A DNA stretch of 64,000 bases from Trichobilharzia szidati (GCA_944472155.2 OX235271.1:89913256-89977255); one strand, 5' to 3'; positions 46,161 through 58,651 are shown, counted from the first letter of the stretch. Notes: generated by a model from the letters alone, not told the origin. Translations and numbers: made by a program.

Positions 46161-47734
46161 AGAGGGGGATCTACGTGTATGCGCATGCACATGTGGGTTG
46201 TTCCAGACCTGTTGGTACCCCTGTCGACATTCGCTGTTGGAACATTTTAGAAAGGCGTGTTTTACGGGTAGATTTACGTCCCCTACGTCTACATCGAATT
46301 GTCTTACAATCTGAAGAGAAATAGTATAATTTTCGTATACGTAATTCCCTCAATAAAGCAAAAAAGATCAGTGGCAGACTGCCTGAAATTACAATCATTA
46401 TAAAAAATTGAAATAACATAACTCAGTCTTGGAATGATAGCAGAAAATATACTATAAATTAGGGCGTCAAAAATGCAAACATCACAATATTTAGTTCAAG
46501 TCATTAGTTATTCATATGCGTTGTATTGGAAGGAGAAGATAGAAGACAGAGACTAGATTCTGTCTTCCGTAAAACTTGCTATGTAAACTGGTTCATGACT
46601 GTTCAAATAGCTAAAAAAATATCCTCTGCTACAAGCTTCCACTTTGTTCAGTGATTACGTCACGCCTCATATTGTCAACCAATTCACATATATCTGTAGA
46701 CACATGAATGCGGATGCGTAATGTCGCTTTGAACATGAGGATGAGAGAACATGACATGAAAAACAATTAAACAACTAAACTCTAAAACTTTGATAAACAC
46801 AGATGATAGATTACCAGCCTCATTTATGACAAAACACACTGATGTGAATCATAAGACTGATATGAAAACAGCTTTCAATATTGCCCGTTAAAACCATCAA
46901 TGGGTGCTAAATAAAATATCCGTACCTATCTAGGTAATTCTGACCTGATTATACCACTAACATTACTGTCAGTTTTTATCTTGTTTTCTCCTAAATCTTT
47001 TATTATTTTGTTTATTTTATCCTACCCTTCACATCAGTGTAAATTGAATTGACAAGCAAATATGTGATTAGATTGTTTAATATGTACAGATCAAATAAAT
47101 CACACTTTTTTTCAGATAAACTAGGTATTTTTTTATAACTAATTCCTTACAAGAAGTAATCGCATGTATATGAAGTCTGTGCCATATTCACTAATAGCTG
47201 AATCCCTCACACCAGCAGAAATTTCGCATTTAAGTGAGTTGAATCATTCCCAGTTAATTACTGATGCTAAGCTAAACAGTCGTTTGATGTACTCGTCGTA
47301 TTAGTGAGTCTAATAAATTCACTTCGTTGATACAAGTGGTTTAAAATTACTAATGCCAGTCAGCTATATATATGTAATATCTGGTATACACTTAATGGAT
47401 GTAGTGACAAATTTACGACTTATTACAGAAAATACCCCGCTGATACCTTACCTTCTTGTTGGTAGAACATCAAGAAATAATTAATTATTGTCTTAATCAG
47501 TTTTATATTTGAACTCAGTCTGGTAGGATGGGTCTTTAATGGACGTATTCAGAAGGACATCGGCATTCATGTTGTTGTTATACACAATAAAAATATCATA
47601 AGAATATACAGTAGAACATTTTAGTGGATTGTTCTGTAATTTGGTCATGAACATGAGAGTGCATAGGAGTCCATTACGTCAATCATTTTAATTATTAAAA
47701 TACTATATTAGATGAACTTATTCGATGAAACAAT
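46161..47734. other. AT-rich, nothing recognised
   Basis: No supported gene or repeat. Confidence 0.4.
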
Positions 47735-48310
47735 GATAAATAAAGTTGGTCGGCTTAAGGATAGATCAAATAAGGAAAAATAATGTAATTCATCAGACAC
47801 TATATAATGACTGTGAGGTCAATTAAATTGGTTAAACTAGTAGGTCAAGGTCAGTTAGATTAGTGGAGTGTAGGAGTTGAGCTAAATCTCGAATAATTGA
47901 CCCAACGAAGTTAAGTAATCTAGACGAAAGCTCGGCTATGGTAATGCATTTACTTGCGTTTATTCACACAGTAGGTCGAGAAAGACTGAAGTTAGGAAGT
48001 AAGGTAGTTAGATGGAGAGAGATGACAGTCACTGAATCGCTGTTTATCAAATTAGCTGCAGACATGTGCAGTCGAAATGACACAACGCCTAAATAGGATA
48101 TACAGAAAATTCAAATAAAAAGAGGGAGCATAGTTACATAAAGAAAGCTATCAAGTGGTATGGTTATACTGAAATGATTGTAAGTAATAAATCGTGCTTG
48201 GAACGTCTTCCAGTTACCGATATTGTATCAGTTCTGTTTTACGTGAAACCATCTAATATGGAATAATATTCTACCACAGTGTCCAGGTTCTTCCCCAAAA
48301 ATAAGCAATC
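47735..48310 (+). pseudogene. second Penelope-like GIY-YIG remnant
   Basis: DNA is collinear with 240-835. 'gtgaggtcaattaaattggt' (47814-47833) matches 'gtgaggtcaactacattggt' (318-337), the YIG strand of the endonuclease. 'gacatgtgcagtcgaaatga' (48061-48080) matches 'aacatgtgcaataggaatga' (568-587). Later, 'tctaccacagtgtccaggtt' (48271-48290) matches 812-831. Stops fall in every frame, so only the outline survives. Confidence 0.6.
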
Positions 48311-50811
48311 GCATAGTCTGTTAAAAGTTGTATACTTGGTGATTCATTTGCTACAGTGTCTATCAGTACGATTTAAGTGGGCCTTTTATCTCAGAGACAC
48401 TTAAAGCAACAAACTGCAACTTAATGACCGACCTTTCATTATTATTATTCCTTGTAATTGTAGTTCTGAAAGTAGGACTGAAGTATTTGTAAGTTTATCA
48501 AGCAGTACGAACTACCGATAGGTTGGTTAAATGATGTATTATGTTGTGACTGAGAGATTCAGACACATCTTGATTGGACGTGTTCTAATCATCAGGTAAT
48601 TGTCTCACTGATCGTCGTTTACGTTTTCTTGAAGGGAATGATTCCAACGCTTTTAAAGTTATTTGCCGGTTGCACCTCTTCTCATCTGTTCAACTTTCAG
48701 AGTTTATCAGTTTATTAACCATTATTTTTTCTCTCACTGCTTCACTGTGTCTCTGTACAGCTATAATGTATATTAGTTAGTTTATGTATGTCTATGTAGA
48801 TGTCGGGTACTATTGCATCACAATATTTCGGTATGCAACTTGGGTCTGCGTCCTACAATATTTTCTAACTATATGTAAATCGAAGAATGTAGAAGTCAAA
48901 GGGTAAGAGTTGAAATAGATCCATAAAATGAACTCATTAGACTAAGATAGTTATTATGCTGAATATTTCGGTCGTCTCAATGTACACTATGTGGTCACCA
49001 TAACCACAGTTTCGATTGTAAAGTCCTATATTTGCGGGATGCGCCACTTAGAAGTGCCTCACGGAATCCTTTTCTGTTTGAAATCTAGGGATAAAGCAGT
49101 CCACATGCATATAGACTATGGCATCACTTTTGAATCAACCGAAAAAATAATCATTAAAAAGCTCTCAACTTCAACTTATGTCCTAAGAAAACAAGTACAA
49201 ACAGAGCATTTTTTAATCAAGCAGCTTTGTCCAATAACCAGAAAAAAAGAAATGTCAATTTAGTGAAACACTGTGACTCACGAGTCGGTCATTTTGAAAA
49301 GATAAACACAACAGAAGGCATGGGTCATGCCTTTTTTAATAACACTTTATGCAGCTGTCCTCATACACCTTTTTAAAGTTGCACCTGTAGTTCAGTACTT
49401 GTCTCATATTTTATACAGTTCAAAGGACTGAAGCTTCTAGGTTTCTATGATTGATTTTAGTCATCGTGATGCTTAATCGGAACAGCTGTTTGAGGATGAG
49501 GAGATGATGTTTACGCAAAGTATGATGTGTGCCATCACAAGTTCTTATCCTAAAACTCCTATAGTATTTAATCTGCTTAGACCAAAAGTGAATCAAAATA
49601 CCAAGCTGATCGTCCAAAATACGAAACATACTCCGGGATCCAAATCGTAGTACGATGCTGAATGCCTAACCAGCTAAGCCTCTTGTACAAACGAACGAAA
49701 GTAGCACGAAAGGGTACAAAAATGGCGTGGATGCCTGACTGCTAGACTTGAGCCTAATAAGTCGACTTAAATAGGGAATGCCAGCATACAATATTGAGTG
49801 ATGAATGCTACGGGGGCAATCATTTAACGCTACAGGTCTGGCTTCGCCGGCTATGCATTATGGATGGAAATTTATGCTACGATAGGATTCGAAGCCTAAT
49901 ATTTTCAGTAGATGGTATTTGGTTCTATCAGTCCATCTGCGGAACTCCATCATTAACCACATCTGAAGCATGAATCAGCAATTTTCTTTTCAGTATAAGT
50001 TATGATAGATAATTTGAAAATATTCTTCTATTCCATTTATATTGTTCGTCACAAATATATGTTTAAACTTACACTGTCTGCAATTAGTTTACTTCTAATT
50101 CACTGTTTTTCATTTCCTAAATTTAGCTTCCTTAAATTGTGTTACCTAATGACCAATGGTATTTTCATGCGGCATTATACACAGACCAATCAGTTACTTT
50201 TCCTTTCATATTTGTTATTTTGCATATGTTGACAATCGGATTATTTATTAGTGTATTATGCTAAAAGATAAATTCCGACCAGAAATTCGACTTATAATTG
50301 AAATTTTTGTCAAAATAAATCTACAGTAACATAAATTTCTGACTAAAATCTAGGAGTTTTGGTTTCAGGAGGATTCTAGGCAGCAGTGAATGAAGAAAAC
50401 GTGCAAGGAAGAAGATGCCTTACCCTAGTTACTGGAGTGCACTGAAGGTGACAAAATAATATTTATCAAATTTATACTGGCTTTATCTTCCCAGATCCTT
50501 CACTTTGTCTTGTATGCGGCTAAAATGGAGACATTTGTATGCAAGTAGCTGACTTATTTGATAACTGCAATGTCTTCAGATATTCTCTAAAGTAATAGTT
50601 GATACTGAAATGAAAGGTAATACTGAGGTATGACTCCATGTCATGACCCCATTTAGAAACAAAAATTAATAACTTCTCATCCTAACTTAATTTCAGGTTT
50701 ATTTACGAGATCAAGTGTATCAGATAAACAAAAGCATGAATCTCTGCGTATTCACTCGAACTTGCTTCTGTGAGATTACAGATGGATGGTTAATACAAAT
50801 ATTTTTTCTAT
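48311..50811. other. no recognised gene; a tRNA-like stretch near 49620-49690
   Basis: A minus-strand tRNA-like phrase (GGCTTAGCTGGTTAGGC, complement at 49665-49681) may head an old SINE at about 49430-49690. A perfect 8-bp hairpin followed by T's lies at 49315-49337. Otherwise AT-rich without a supported gene. Confidence 0.35.
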
Positions 50812-50990
50812 AGTTTGGTTTGTAAGGGCTAGTTATGTTTTTACGAGTTGATCATGGATTGATATCAGTTAGAGAACCATTGAAAACCAGGGAATATTGG
50901 AAAGCCGTTTCATCCTAGTTTGGGAATCATCGGCAGCACGCACTTAGTGGGATTTGAACCCAGGACCTTCCTGTTTTTTGCAAAGCAAGC
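50812..50990 (-). repeat. tRNA/hammerhead repeat, minus half of an inverted pair
   Basis: The outer part 'atagtttggtttgtaagggc' is nearly identical to 30341-30360. A hammerhead-like segment at 50894-50939 (minus) has the box CCGATGA (U4 to C) and weakened stems. The inverted match about 51016.5 links it to the next entry. Confidence 0.75.
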
Positions 50991-51200
50991 TAAATCACAG
51001 ATTGGTAGATGTTAGAATTCACGAGCCATTGAATCGGCTCCCAGTGGTTAAGTGGTATACGAGCTTGCCTTGTAACCTGAAGGTCATGGGTGCGTACTGC
51101 CGATGATTCTCAAACTAGGATAGAACAGCTGTCCAATATTCCTGGGTTTTCAATGGTTCTCTAACTGATATCAATCCATGATCAACTCGTAAAAACAAAT
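50991..51200 (+). repeat. tRNA/hammerhead repeat, plus half of an inverted pair
   Basis: The tRNA-like segment ('cccagtggttaagtggtata') has lost most of its B box through a deletion just before 'gggtgcgtactgccg'. The hammerhead at 51094-51139 has the CCGATGA box and a damaged GAA (GATAGAAC). It ends 'atcaactcgt', the inverse of 50843-50852. Confidence 0.75.
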
Positions 51201-51540
51201 ATTGTTGATTTCACAGTCTGTAAGAAATGATAACAGAACTACAGAAACAGTCTTTCTTACTCGTAGACCCTTACTGACATGCGGGTATATCTCACTTCTT
51301 TTAGATATCTGTCCCTTGAGGCAACAAAAAGCTAGTGGTCAGGCCATTTAACTCATAGAATACAACCAGAAGTCATACCAGCCTGTCAGCATACTAATAT
51401 AAGTGTTTACATCCTAAATGTATCCGTTAGGTAAAAAACAATATTTCCAAAAGTCACATTACTTCCAGCATTTCTGAAGTCAAGTCATTTCTAGAATTTG
51501 GTGTCACTGGGGAAAAAATTGTGTCATTACCGAAAAAAGG

Positions 51541-51770
51541 TGCGTCGGTGGCACAGCAGTAGAATGCTCACCAACCACGTAGGTGTTCCAGAGTTTGATC
51601 TTCAGCCGACGCACTCCTTTACCTCACTAAGCCAGTAATAAGATTGGTAAAGAGGGGCGGTCGGGCATGAGGTTAGCAACCCCATCCTGTAAAAATAAAC
51701 GCTGCTACAGAAACTGCAAGCCTCTAGCTTGCAGCCGTATGTTCCACTGGGAACGTACACGAATAAAAAA
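51541..51770 (+). repeat. tRNA-headed SINE with RTE-like tail
   Basis: Head 'gtgcgtcggtggcacagcag', weakened B box 'agagtttgatctt', full body ('agtaataagattggtaaaga', 'gctacagaaactgcaagc') and tail 'gccgtatgttccactgggaa'. Confidence 0.8.
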
Positions 51771-54129
51771 GCCAAAAAAGGGTAAATAGATAACGCATTG
51801 TTCATTGTTGAATAGTCAGCGCAAAAAATTCATACAACCAGTTCTCTTGATTATGTTGAACACAGAGAGAGCGAACGTATTTGTAGAATTTAAGGAGCTC
51901 TTTTACTAAAATTCACAGCTTTTGTCGACTGCTTTCAGCCTAAAAATGACAATTTATTGTAAATAGAAAAAAATATATAACATACTTCAAAATTTATTTC
52001 AGTACAGATGGCATAATAGTGCAACAAAACACACGAATGGAAGATAGTTAATAATCTAACAAGTATAGTTTATCTATACACAATATAGAAAGTTGGAGAG
52101 GAGAAAGTGGAAGGGAAAAGAAATAGTAAGTAAATGTGAAATAAATACTTGAACAAGCAGTTAATTAGACTGGAAGATTAAGAATGAGTTCAGGTCAGTG
52201 AGCTGTAATCAAGAAAAAGGTTGCGACTCAACAAAAATACCAAAACAGAGTGAAGATATCCAGCTACCAGGGTAGTTAGAGATTAATGACATCATATTTT
52301 TCTATGCAGAGATTAGTCTGAAAACGCATGATAGCAATGGCTTCTTAAAAGTGAATTAACCAGGGCTTTCTTGACATATGCTTATTACTCTAAAGGCTTG
52401 AAAGCCAGTTACTTAGTGACTACACTTGTAAACACTTTCTAACTTTTCGTAAGATTTTCGGGAATATGTTCATAAAATCTAGTAGATGCTCTCCTCTTAG
52501 TCCTTCTTATGTACTTGCTACTGCGACTGCATGTGAATCAGTATATATAGTTGAGACTGACATGAGGAGAATACTTACCTAATTGGGACTCAATTAATGA
52601 GGACTTATCTTAGTGAATTAAAGATTTTTAATCCACACACAAGATGTTGAAGGAAGTTTTATATTTCCTAATAACAAAACAGTTTATCAATCAATTATTG
52701 AAACTGTAGTTTAGTTAACCTAATATTTCACTATATTTTCATTTAACACTTACTGGTGCTTTTCACTTTCAAAGTAAATTACTTCCCTTCAGAAATTGCA
52801 GTCTGTTTTAACTATAAGTAAGATTCCATTCATTGTAGAAATAAGGAATTTTTCAAAAGTATATTAGATTGCTTAAAAAAGCCAGCCTGACGAAAAACAA
52901 GGAATGGTTAGTGGTTAGTGAATTCACTAATCTATGTAAACAAATACTACGGTTATTTCAATAATTTTCTCAAGGATTGGTTGGACCATGCTTATTTTGC
53001 CTTGTTAGTTGTACTGATATAGTTTAAGAACACTTAAAGATTTGTTGATGACTAAATCTCACTTAGGATACAAAAAGTCCGACCCATCTGCATAATTGCT
53101 GTCTAGACATTCGAAAGTTTATTCAAACATAAGTAAGCTGAATAGTATATAGTGTTCAATACTATGAAAAAACGTTTAATTAATTTAGTGGACAGTGACT
53201 AATAGTGCAGTCAAGGATACGCATTTCGTTCACTTTGAGACTTGTCAACTGGATGTACCTGTCTTCTCCAGTGAATGATGGTGTCCCCACTGAGGCTGAT
53301 CCGGTCAGTCAAAACGTTTAGTTGATGAAATTGTGAATCATCAATATACCACTAAATAATAAAAGCGAGACACATACAGCGCTTTTTAATTTACTGTCCC
53401 CTTCAACGGGTAACTATTGCATAAGCTGTCTTATTCTTCAGTTGTTGTACCATTGGTGGCATTGTAGTGAAAGTAAACAAATGCTATTTGTACTGGATTG
53501 GGTCTTTCTCACAATCCCGGTTCGCCATCCAGCGTTTAACTGATTTCCAGTCATTTAATCTAACACAGCCGTAATTATCTTTATTCATTCGAATATAAGG
53601 AAGCTCTTGACAAGTAGCTATAGACACGATGGCTGATTACTTGTCCGATATGTATGTAGAGGGTTATGTTTTCAGTTTGGAGTCCTCAAACTGTAGCCAC
53701 AAACTCTTAATTCAGTGTTTGTTCAGAAGCATTTAGATTAGACGATTAAAGCTTTAAAAATTAAACCAGAGAAACTGGAGCTCAGCCTGCAGATGAGAAG
53801 TATTCAACCACTTCTGCTGTTATCGTAGTGACTCTGTTGTTTTCTACCAACTTGATTTTTATTTCTTACCCCTTCATAACTCTTGTATTTCTTTTGAACT
53901 CTTATGTAACATTACATTTTCCCTCATTTCTATGTTCATTCTGATAACAACTCATTCGTTATGCAACTCCTCCTATGAGTTGATTATTATTAACAACTAT
54001 GTTTATGAGGGATCATCACTTTGCAAGAGTGAAAAATTATATAAAATATGATTGTACAGCTATAGAAAACGAACCCGCAGAAGAAGTCCTCTTTAGTGGA
54101 CTACATGGCTTGTTTTGGGGTTATTCATG
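51771..54129. other. AT-rich, nothing recognised
   Basis: No supported gene. A left end of the TIR family lies at about 54040-54110 ('gattgtacagctatagaaaa'). Confidence 0.4.
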
Positions 54130-54600
54130 AATTGATGTCTATTTCAGGATTTTATCTTGAGCTGACGTCGCTTAGAGAACCAGTGGAAAACCTGGGAATA
54201 CTGCACAGCTGTTTCATCCCACTTTGGGATAATTCAGCAGTACGCATCTATCACAGGGGTTGAACTAAGGATCTTCTGTTTACAATGCGAGCTCGTAGAC
54301 CGTTCAGCCGTTGGGACCCGACCCTGTGGCCCAATAATCCCAACTTCTGCGAATTCGCGATACTTATGTAGCGCAACCTCCAGTCATTATCGAAGACAAC
54401 TAACTGTTCTCTTATCTGACTTGGTTGACCGTGCTGGTTGTGACCTATCAATGAAACTCCAGGTTACTTTCTATATACAGTCAGTTGCTTCTAATCATCC
54501 AAGGAATTATCAGGGCATTTGATTGGTTGCAGGTTCTACCACGAGCTGGCGTCTTTAACAAACTGCATCAATTCTGAAACCATTTGAAGTGAATTTGCAA
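54130..54600 (-). repeat. tRNA/hammerhead repeat, minus copy with start of a second unit
   Basis: The hammerhead at 54198-54243 (minus) keeps stem I, stem II and stem III, but its box reads CTGAATT and the cleavage-site C is G, so it should be inactive. The unit spacer follows. About 54530-54590 resembles the beginning of another unit ('cgagctggcg', 'gaaaccattt'), suggesting a decayed tandem dimer. Confidence 0.7.
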
Positions 54601-55312
54601 GATTTTAACATAAAATTCTAATTTTTTTTCCGGTAACGTCGATATTAAGCAAAACCTATTTACTATTCCTTTATTTTGTGTTTCTTTTATTCACCACCTC
54701 TGGATTAAGACCTTTTTAAGGATAACTTACGAATTTGTTTCAATGTCAAAAGTGATTTATCTTTCTTTTGATAGTCTAAGTGCATAGTTAATATGACCTT
54801 AATATAAATAAAGAATATTTGCAAAAGTTGAGAAACATCTTATTGTTGTGTGAACTTTTTCTTAGTTTAACTATTATGTAACATAACATATAAACGATTG
54901 AACTTGAACTTATGTAAAAATTATGCTTATTAATTAGTGAATTAGGTGTAATCTCTTGATGCAAAAAATATTTGCATACAAACAATAAAGTAACAAATAA
55001 GTTATTGATAACAACTTTGAATAAAACAAGAAAAACCGTAATTTGAGTAGAATATTATGGACTTATTTGGATGGATCTTGTCGAATTCTTAACAGGTAAA
55101 TATACAAAATATGAGTAGAGGAATATATTAGAACTATGTAGGTAAAGTTTGAAGAATCTAATGGATAGAAATGCAACTGGTAAGACTAGACCTCTACGTA
55201 TATACAAAGACCAAATATATACACTGGAAGTTTGGAGAGTAAAACTCAGAACAAGTAAAGTAACAGCATTCATAAATTTTTAAATAAAGTAAATATAAAT
55301 CAGAGGTATGAA
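54601..55312. other. AT-rich, nothing recognised
   Basis: No supported gene or repeat. Confidence 0.4.
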
Positions 55313-56370
55313 TGAGTATAAAACCGAAATGGATGAGAAAATGGGTAAATTGATTTTGATATTCCGATCAAACATGTTTTGATTTGTGCTTAGAATGAGT
55401 AAAAATGAGTATACGAAATTGCCAAGTTAAATACAATTGACTCTAATGCAAAGGGTAAGCAGGTATATCAGGTTCTCTGATTTTCGGAAGAAGACACGTG
55501 CATCCATTACCAATGAGGTAATACTAAAAATGAACTCCGTGTATCACTTGTAACCGTTTTTCTACGGTCAAAGCAATAATTGATAAGACAAACTACAAAA
55601 ACTTTGAAAATTTTTACATTTCTCCAAACTCCATCGTATCACATATTTTCATTGGTGAAAATACTTCTCTACCAGAGAAATAGTAGAACGATTCGAGAAG
55701 CCCGACATCACTTTCTTGAGCATCGTCCAAAGTGGTTGGATAAACGAATTGTAAATTCAGCCACGAGTTCAGGATTGGAAAACCTGTTCAACACGCAACA
55801 CAAGAAGTACAAAAGTTCAACAACTACAATTCCACACAAGGTACCACCTCAGTATACTAAGTTTGCACGCCTTCGATTGCTAAGCATAGCTGTATCTGTT
55901 TGACATAAACATTATCCAGCTCAATATTTGTGTTGACAAATCGAGTTTAATAATCCCCTCTTCTTCTCAAAACCTTCACTCACAACCTGGAATAGTTATC
56001 TATCCAGGTGACACTGGATATCTGTAAATATCAGTATTTGTATTTGTACTGCTAACTTCATTATCAATGCCATGCTGTGCTATGGTTGCATATATGAATC
56101 TTAGTTACACAGTTGGTTATTATTATCATTATTATATTGTTGAGGCACTATGTGATGACAGTTATTTTGCCCTCTATCCCTACAAGTATACGCATTCTAC
56201 TTTCAAATTCACAATGACTGAATACCGATATTATATGGACATTTGTAACAATTTATCTTTATGACTATTATTTTTATAATTTCTTTGATTATTATCCACC
56301 AATTTATATGCCTAAACCTTAATTCTACTAAAAATATTAGTTTCAGGTGTCCATGATTACTGAATATTAA
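55313..56370 (+). mobile_element. Penelope-like element 3' segment, left inverted arm
   Basis: 55580-55903 encodes a fragment with LYQRNSRTIREARHHFLEH and then FARLRLLSIAVSV. This matches the end of GIY-YIG-type PLE proteins in outline ('R..IREx..H' after the YIG strand, a closing 'RLRLLxIAEA' helix). The whole stretch, including a noncoding tail with 'tccctacaagtatacgcatt', is inverted at 59150-60215 about a centre near 57764. No RT part is present. Confidence 0.65.
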
Positions 56371-57563
56371 CTGAGATTCAATAAATTCTGGTTTAATATT
56401 ACTTTTACATTGCTATTCCTATTAAATTTCGAAGTGTCACTAAAAAGAATATCGTTTCGTTTTTAATTCATTGATATTTCATGGAAAAAATATCTGTTCA
56501 GTCGACACTGGATGGGGAACTATAGAAAACAGAAAACTGATTATATACATATATATCATATCGAGAAAAATTCATGAGTTTCTATGGTAAGAGCAGGTAG
56601 ACAGAAATACTTGCAAACAGTGCAGAAGAAAATAATTTATATATATATATATATTTCAAAGACGATGCCTCTACTGAACTACTGATATCAAAACTCAGAA
56701 AAATAATAGCAAAAACATTCTTTGCCACAACACAATCCCCTCAGGGTATTTGCCTCTAACCTGGAATAGTTTTCTTCTGCGGTTACATCGAATAACCACA
56801 AATATTATCTTTATTTGTACTTGTATCTTTAATGTAATACTTACAATGTGTTTTAATTGTACATTTCAATCTTAGATCCATACTACATTATCTATAAATA
56901 TCCAGACCATAGATGATGTATATTTCTCGGAATAATTTCAGCGCCAAGTAAAGTTGGATCATTATAAAATTACTTGAAACAATCCAAGTGTGTTTAGAAA
57001 TTCAAAACAAAATTTCGAACATTTCAATGCCATGAAAAATCTTGTTTTTACTTTCTAAAGACGCTGGAACCATTTTACGCAATTTCATAACAACTGTTAT
57101 GAGAAAATGGTTAATTATCCCCTTTAGCCTTACAATTATCCACATTTTACTTACATAATAACAATGACTTATCACCTCGACTATATAAATACCTGCATGA
57201 ATGAATCTTTCTTCATATTGTTCTGATAACTTTGAAAATTATTCACTAATTTATCTGCATCAACTTTAATTTGATTAACCACACCGGTTGTATATTATAT
57301 AACTGTAATATCTGATGAGAAGATAAGTATTTAGTTTTAACTGTGTTCTATAACTATCCTAATGGTAATACTTAAACCATTCGAAGAAAAAAACAGGTTT
57401 ATAGCAATATATATATCAGATTTACACGATTCCAAAACTTTTAAATGTGAAGTTGGTTTAAAGATCTACATTTTAAACTATTTACTTGTGAATTTAGACA
57501 AACTAAGAAGTGTGTTTTTGTAGCCCTGCTTGATGTATGCATATCACGTTGGGAAAGTTTCTT
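56371..57563. other. AT-rich; partial copy of the PLE 3' tail
   Basis: 57095-57300 is a diverged plus-strand copy of the tail seen at 56160-56350 ('gactatataaatacctgcat'). The rest is AT-rich with a TA run at about 56639-56654. No supported gene. Confidence 0.4.
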
Positions 57564-57623
57564 TTGTATGGAGGATTTCATCATGAGCTGACATCAGTTA
57601 GAGAACCACTGGAAAACCTGGGA

Positions 57624-57669
57624 GTACTGGACAGCTGTTTCGTCCTAGTTTGGGACTCTTCAGCAGTAC
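57624..57669 (-). ncRNA. hammerhead ribozyme, intact core (copy 1)
   Basis: On the minus strand: stem I GTACTG/CAGTAC, box CTGAAGA (CUGANGA), stem II GTCC/GGAC around CAAACTA, GAA, stem III ACAG/CTGT with no loop, and cleavage after the C at 57630. Every core base is present. Confidence 0.88.
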
Positions 57670-58022
57670 GCACCCACCGGGATTCGAACCCAGGACCTTC
57701 TGGTTACAAGGCGAGCTCGTAGACCATTGAGCCACTGGGACCCGATCCAATGGTCCTTGAATTCTAACTTCTGCCAATTCACGACATAGCGCGACCATTT
57801 CGCAATGTCTTCTTAGATGAGTTACTGTCACATCTTCAACCTGCTGTACCCTACTGGTCACGGCTTCCCACTAGAACCCCAGGTTAACTGCCTGAATAGG
57901 GCCAGTCACTAGTGAGCATCAGATTAATTTTCAAGTATTGGTTTGGTAGGGATTTTGTTTGATTGTATGGAGGATTTCATCATGAGCTGACATCAGTTAG
58001 AGAACCACTGGAAAACCTGGGA

Positions 58023-58068
58023 GTACTGGACAGCTGTTTCGTCCTAGTTTGGGACTCTTCAGCAGTAC
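58023..58068 (-). ncRNA. hammerhead ribozyme, intact core (copy 2)
   Basis: Same sequence as copy 1, 399 bp away on the same strand; predicted cleavage after the C at 58029. Confidence 0.88.
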
Positions 58069-58130
58069 GCACCCACCGGGATTCGAACCCAGGACCTTCT
58101 GGTTACAAGGCGAGCTCCTAGACCATTGGA

Positions 58131-58206
58131 TCGGCTCCCAGTGGCTCAATTGTCTACGAGCTCGCCTTGTAACCAGAAGGTCCTGGGTTCGAATCCCGGT
58201 GAGTGC
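58131..58206 (+). repeat. tRNA-like pol III promoter segment before hammerhead copy 3
   Basis: 'cccagtggctcaattgtcta' is A-box-like; GGGTTCGAATCCC (58185-58197) is a good B box. The tRNA-like part runs straight into the ribozyme. Confidence 0.75.
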
Positions 58207-58252
58207 GTACTGCTGAAGAGTCCCAAACTAGGACGAAACAGCTGTCCAGTAC
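58207..58252 (+). ncRNA. hammerhead ribozyme, intact core (copy 3)
   Basis: GTACTG - CTGAAGA - GTCC/GGAC - GAA - ACAG/CTGT - C - CAGTAC; cleavage predicted after 58246. Confidence 0.88.
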
Positions 58253-58499
58253 TCCCAGGTTTTCCAGTGGTTCTCTAACTGATGTCAGCTCATGATGAAA
58301 TCCTCCATACAATCAAACAAAATCCCTACCAAACCAATACTTGAAAATTAATCTGATGCTCACTAGTGACTGGCCCTATTCAGGCAGTTAACCTGGGGTT
58401 CTAGTGGGAAGCCGTGACCAGTAGGGTACAGCAGGTTGAAGATGTGACAGTAACTCATCTAAGAAGACATTGCGAAATGGTCGCGCTATGTCGTGAATT

Positions 58500-58605
58500 G
58501 GCAGAAGTTAGAATTCAAGGACCATTGGATCGGGTCCCAGTGGCTCAATGGTCTACGAGCTCGCCTTGTAACCAGAAGGTCCTGGGTTCGAATCCCGGTG
58601 GGTGC
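58500..58605 (+). repeat. tRNA-like pol III promoter segment before hammerhead copy 4
   Basis: 'ggtcccagtggctcaatggt' (A box) and GGGTTCGAATCCC (58584-58596, B box). The anticodon-loop-like CTTGTAA resembles tRNA-Thr(TGT), but no complete cloverleaf was verified. Confidence 0.75.
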
Positions 58606-58651
58606 GTACTGCTGAAGAGTCCCAAACTAGGACGAAACAGCTGTCCAGTAC
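58606..58651 (+). ncRNA. hammerhead ribozyme, intact core (copy 4)
   Basis: Stem I 58606-58611/58646-58651, box 58612-58618, stem II 58619-58622/58630-58633, GAA 58634-58636, stem III 58637-58640/58641-58644, cleavage after C58645. The tiny stem III suggests activity as a dimer, as known for short-stem-III hammerheads. Confidence 0.88.

Noticed and set aside
58540..58605. tRNA-Thr gene before the hammerhead
   Set aside because: Box A and box B are good, but the acceptor ends do not pair and the segment runs straight into the ribozyme; it is a promoter-like part of the repeat.
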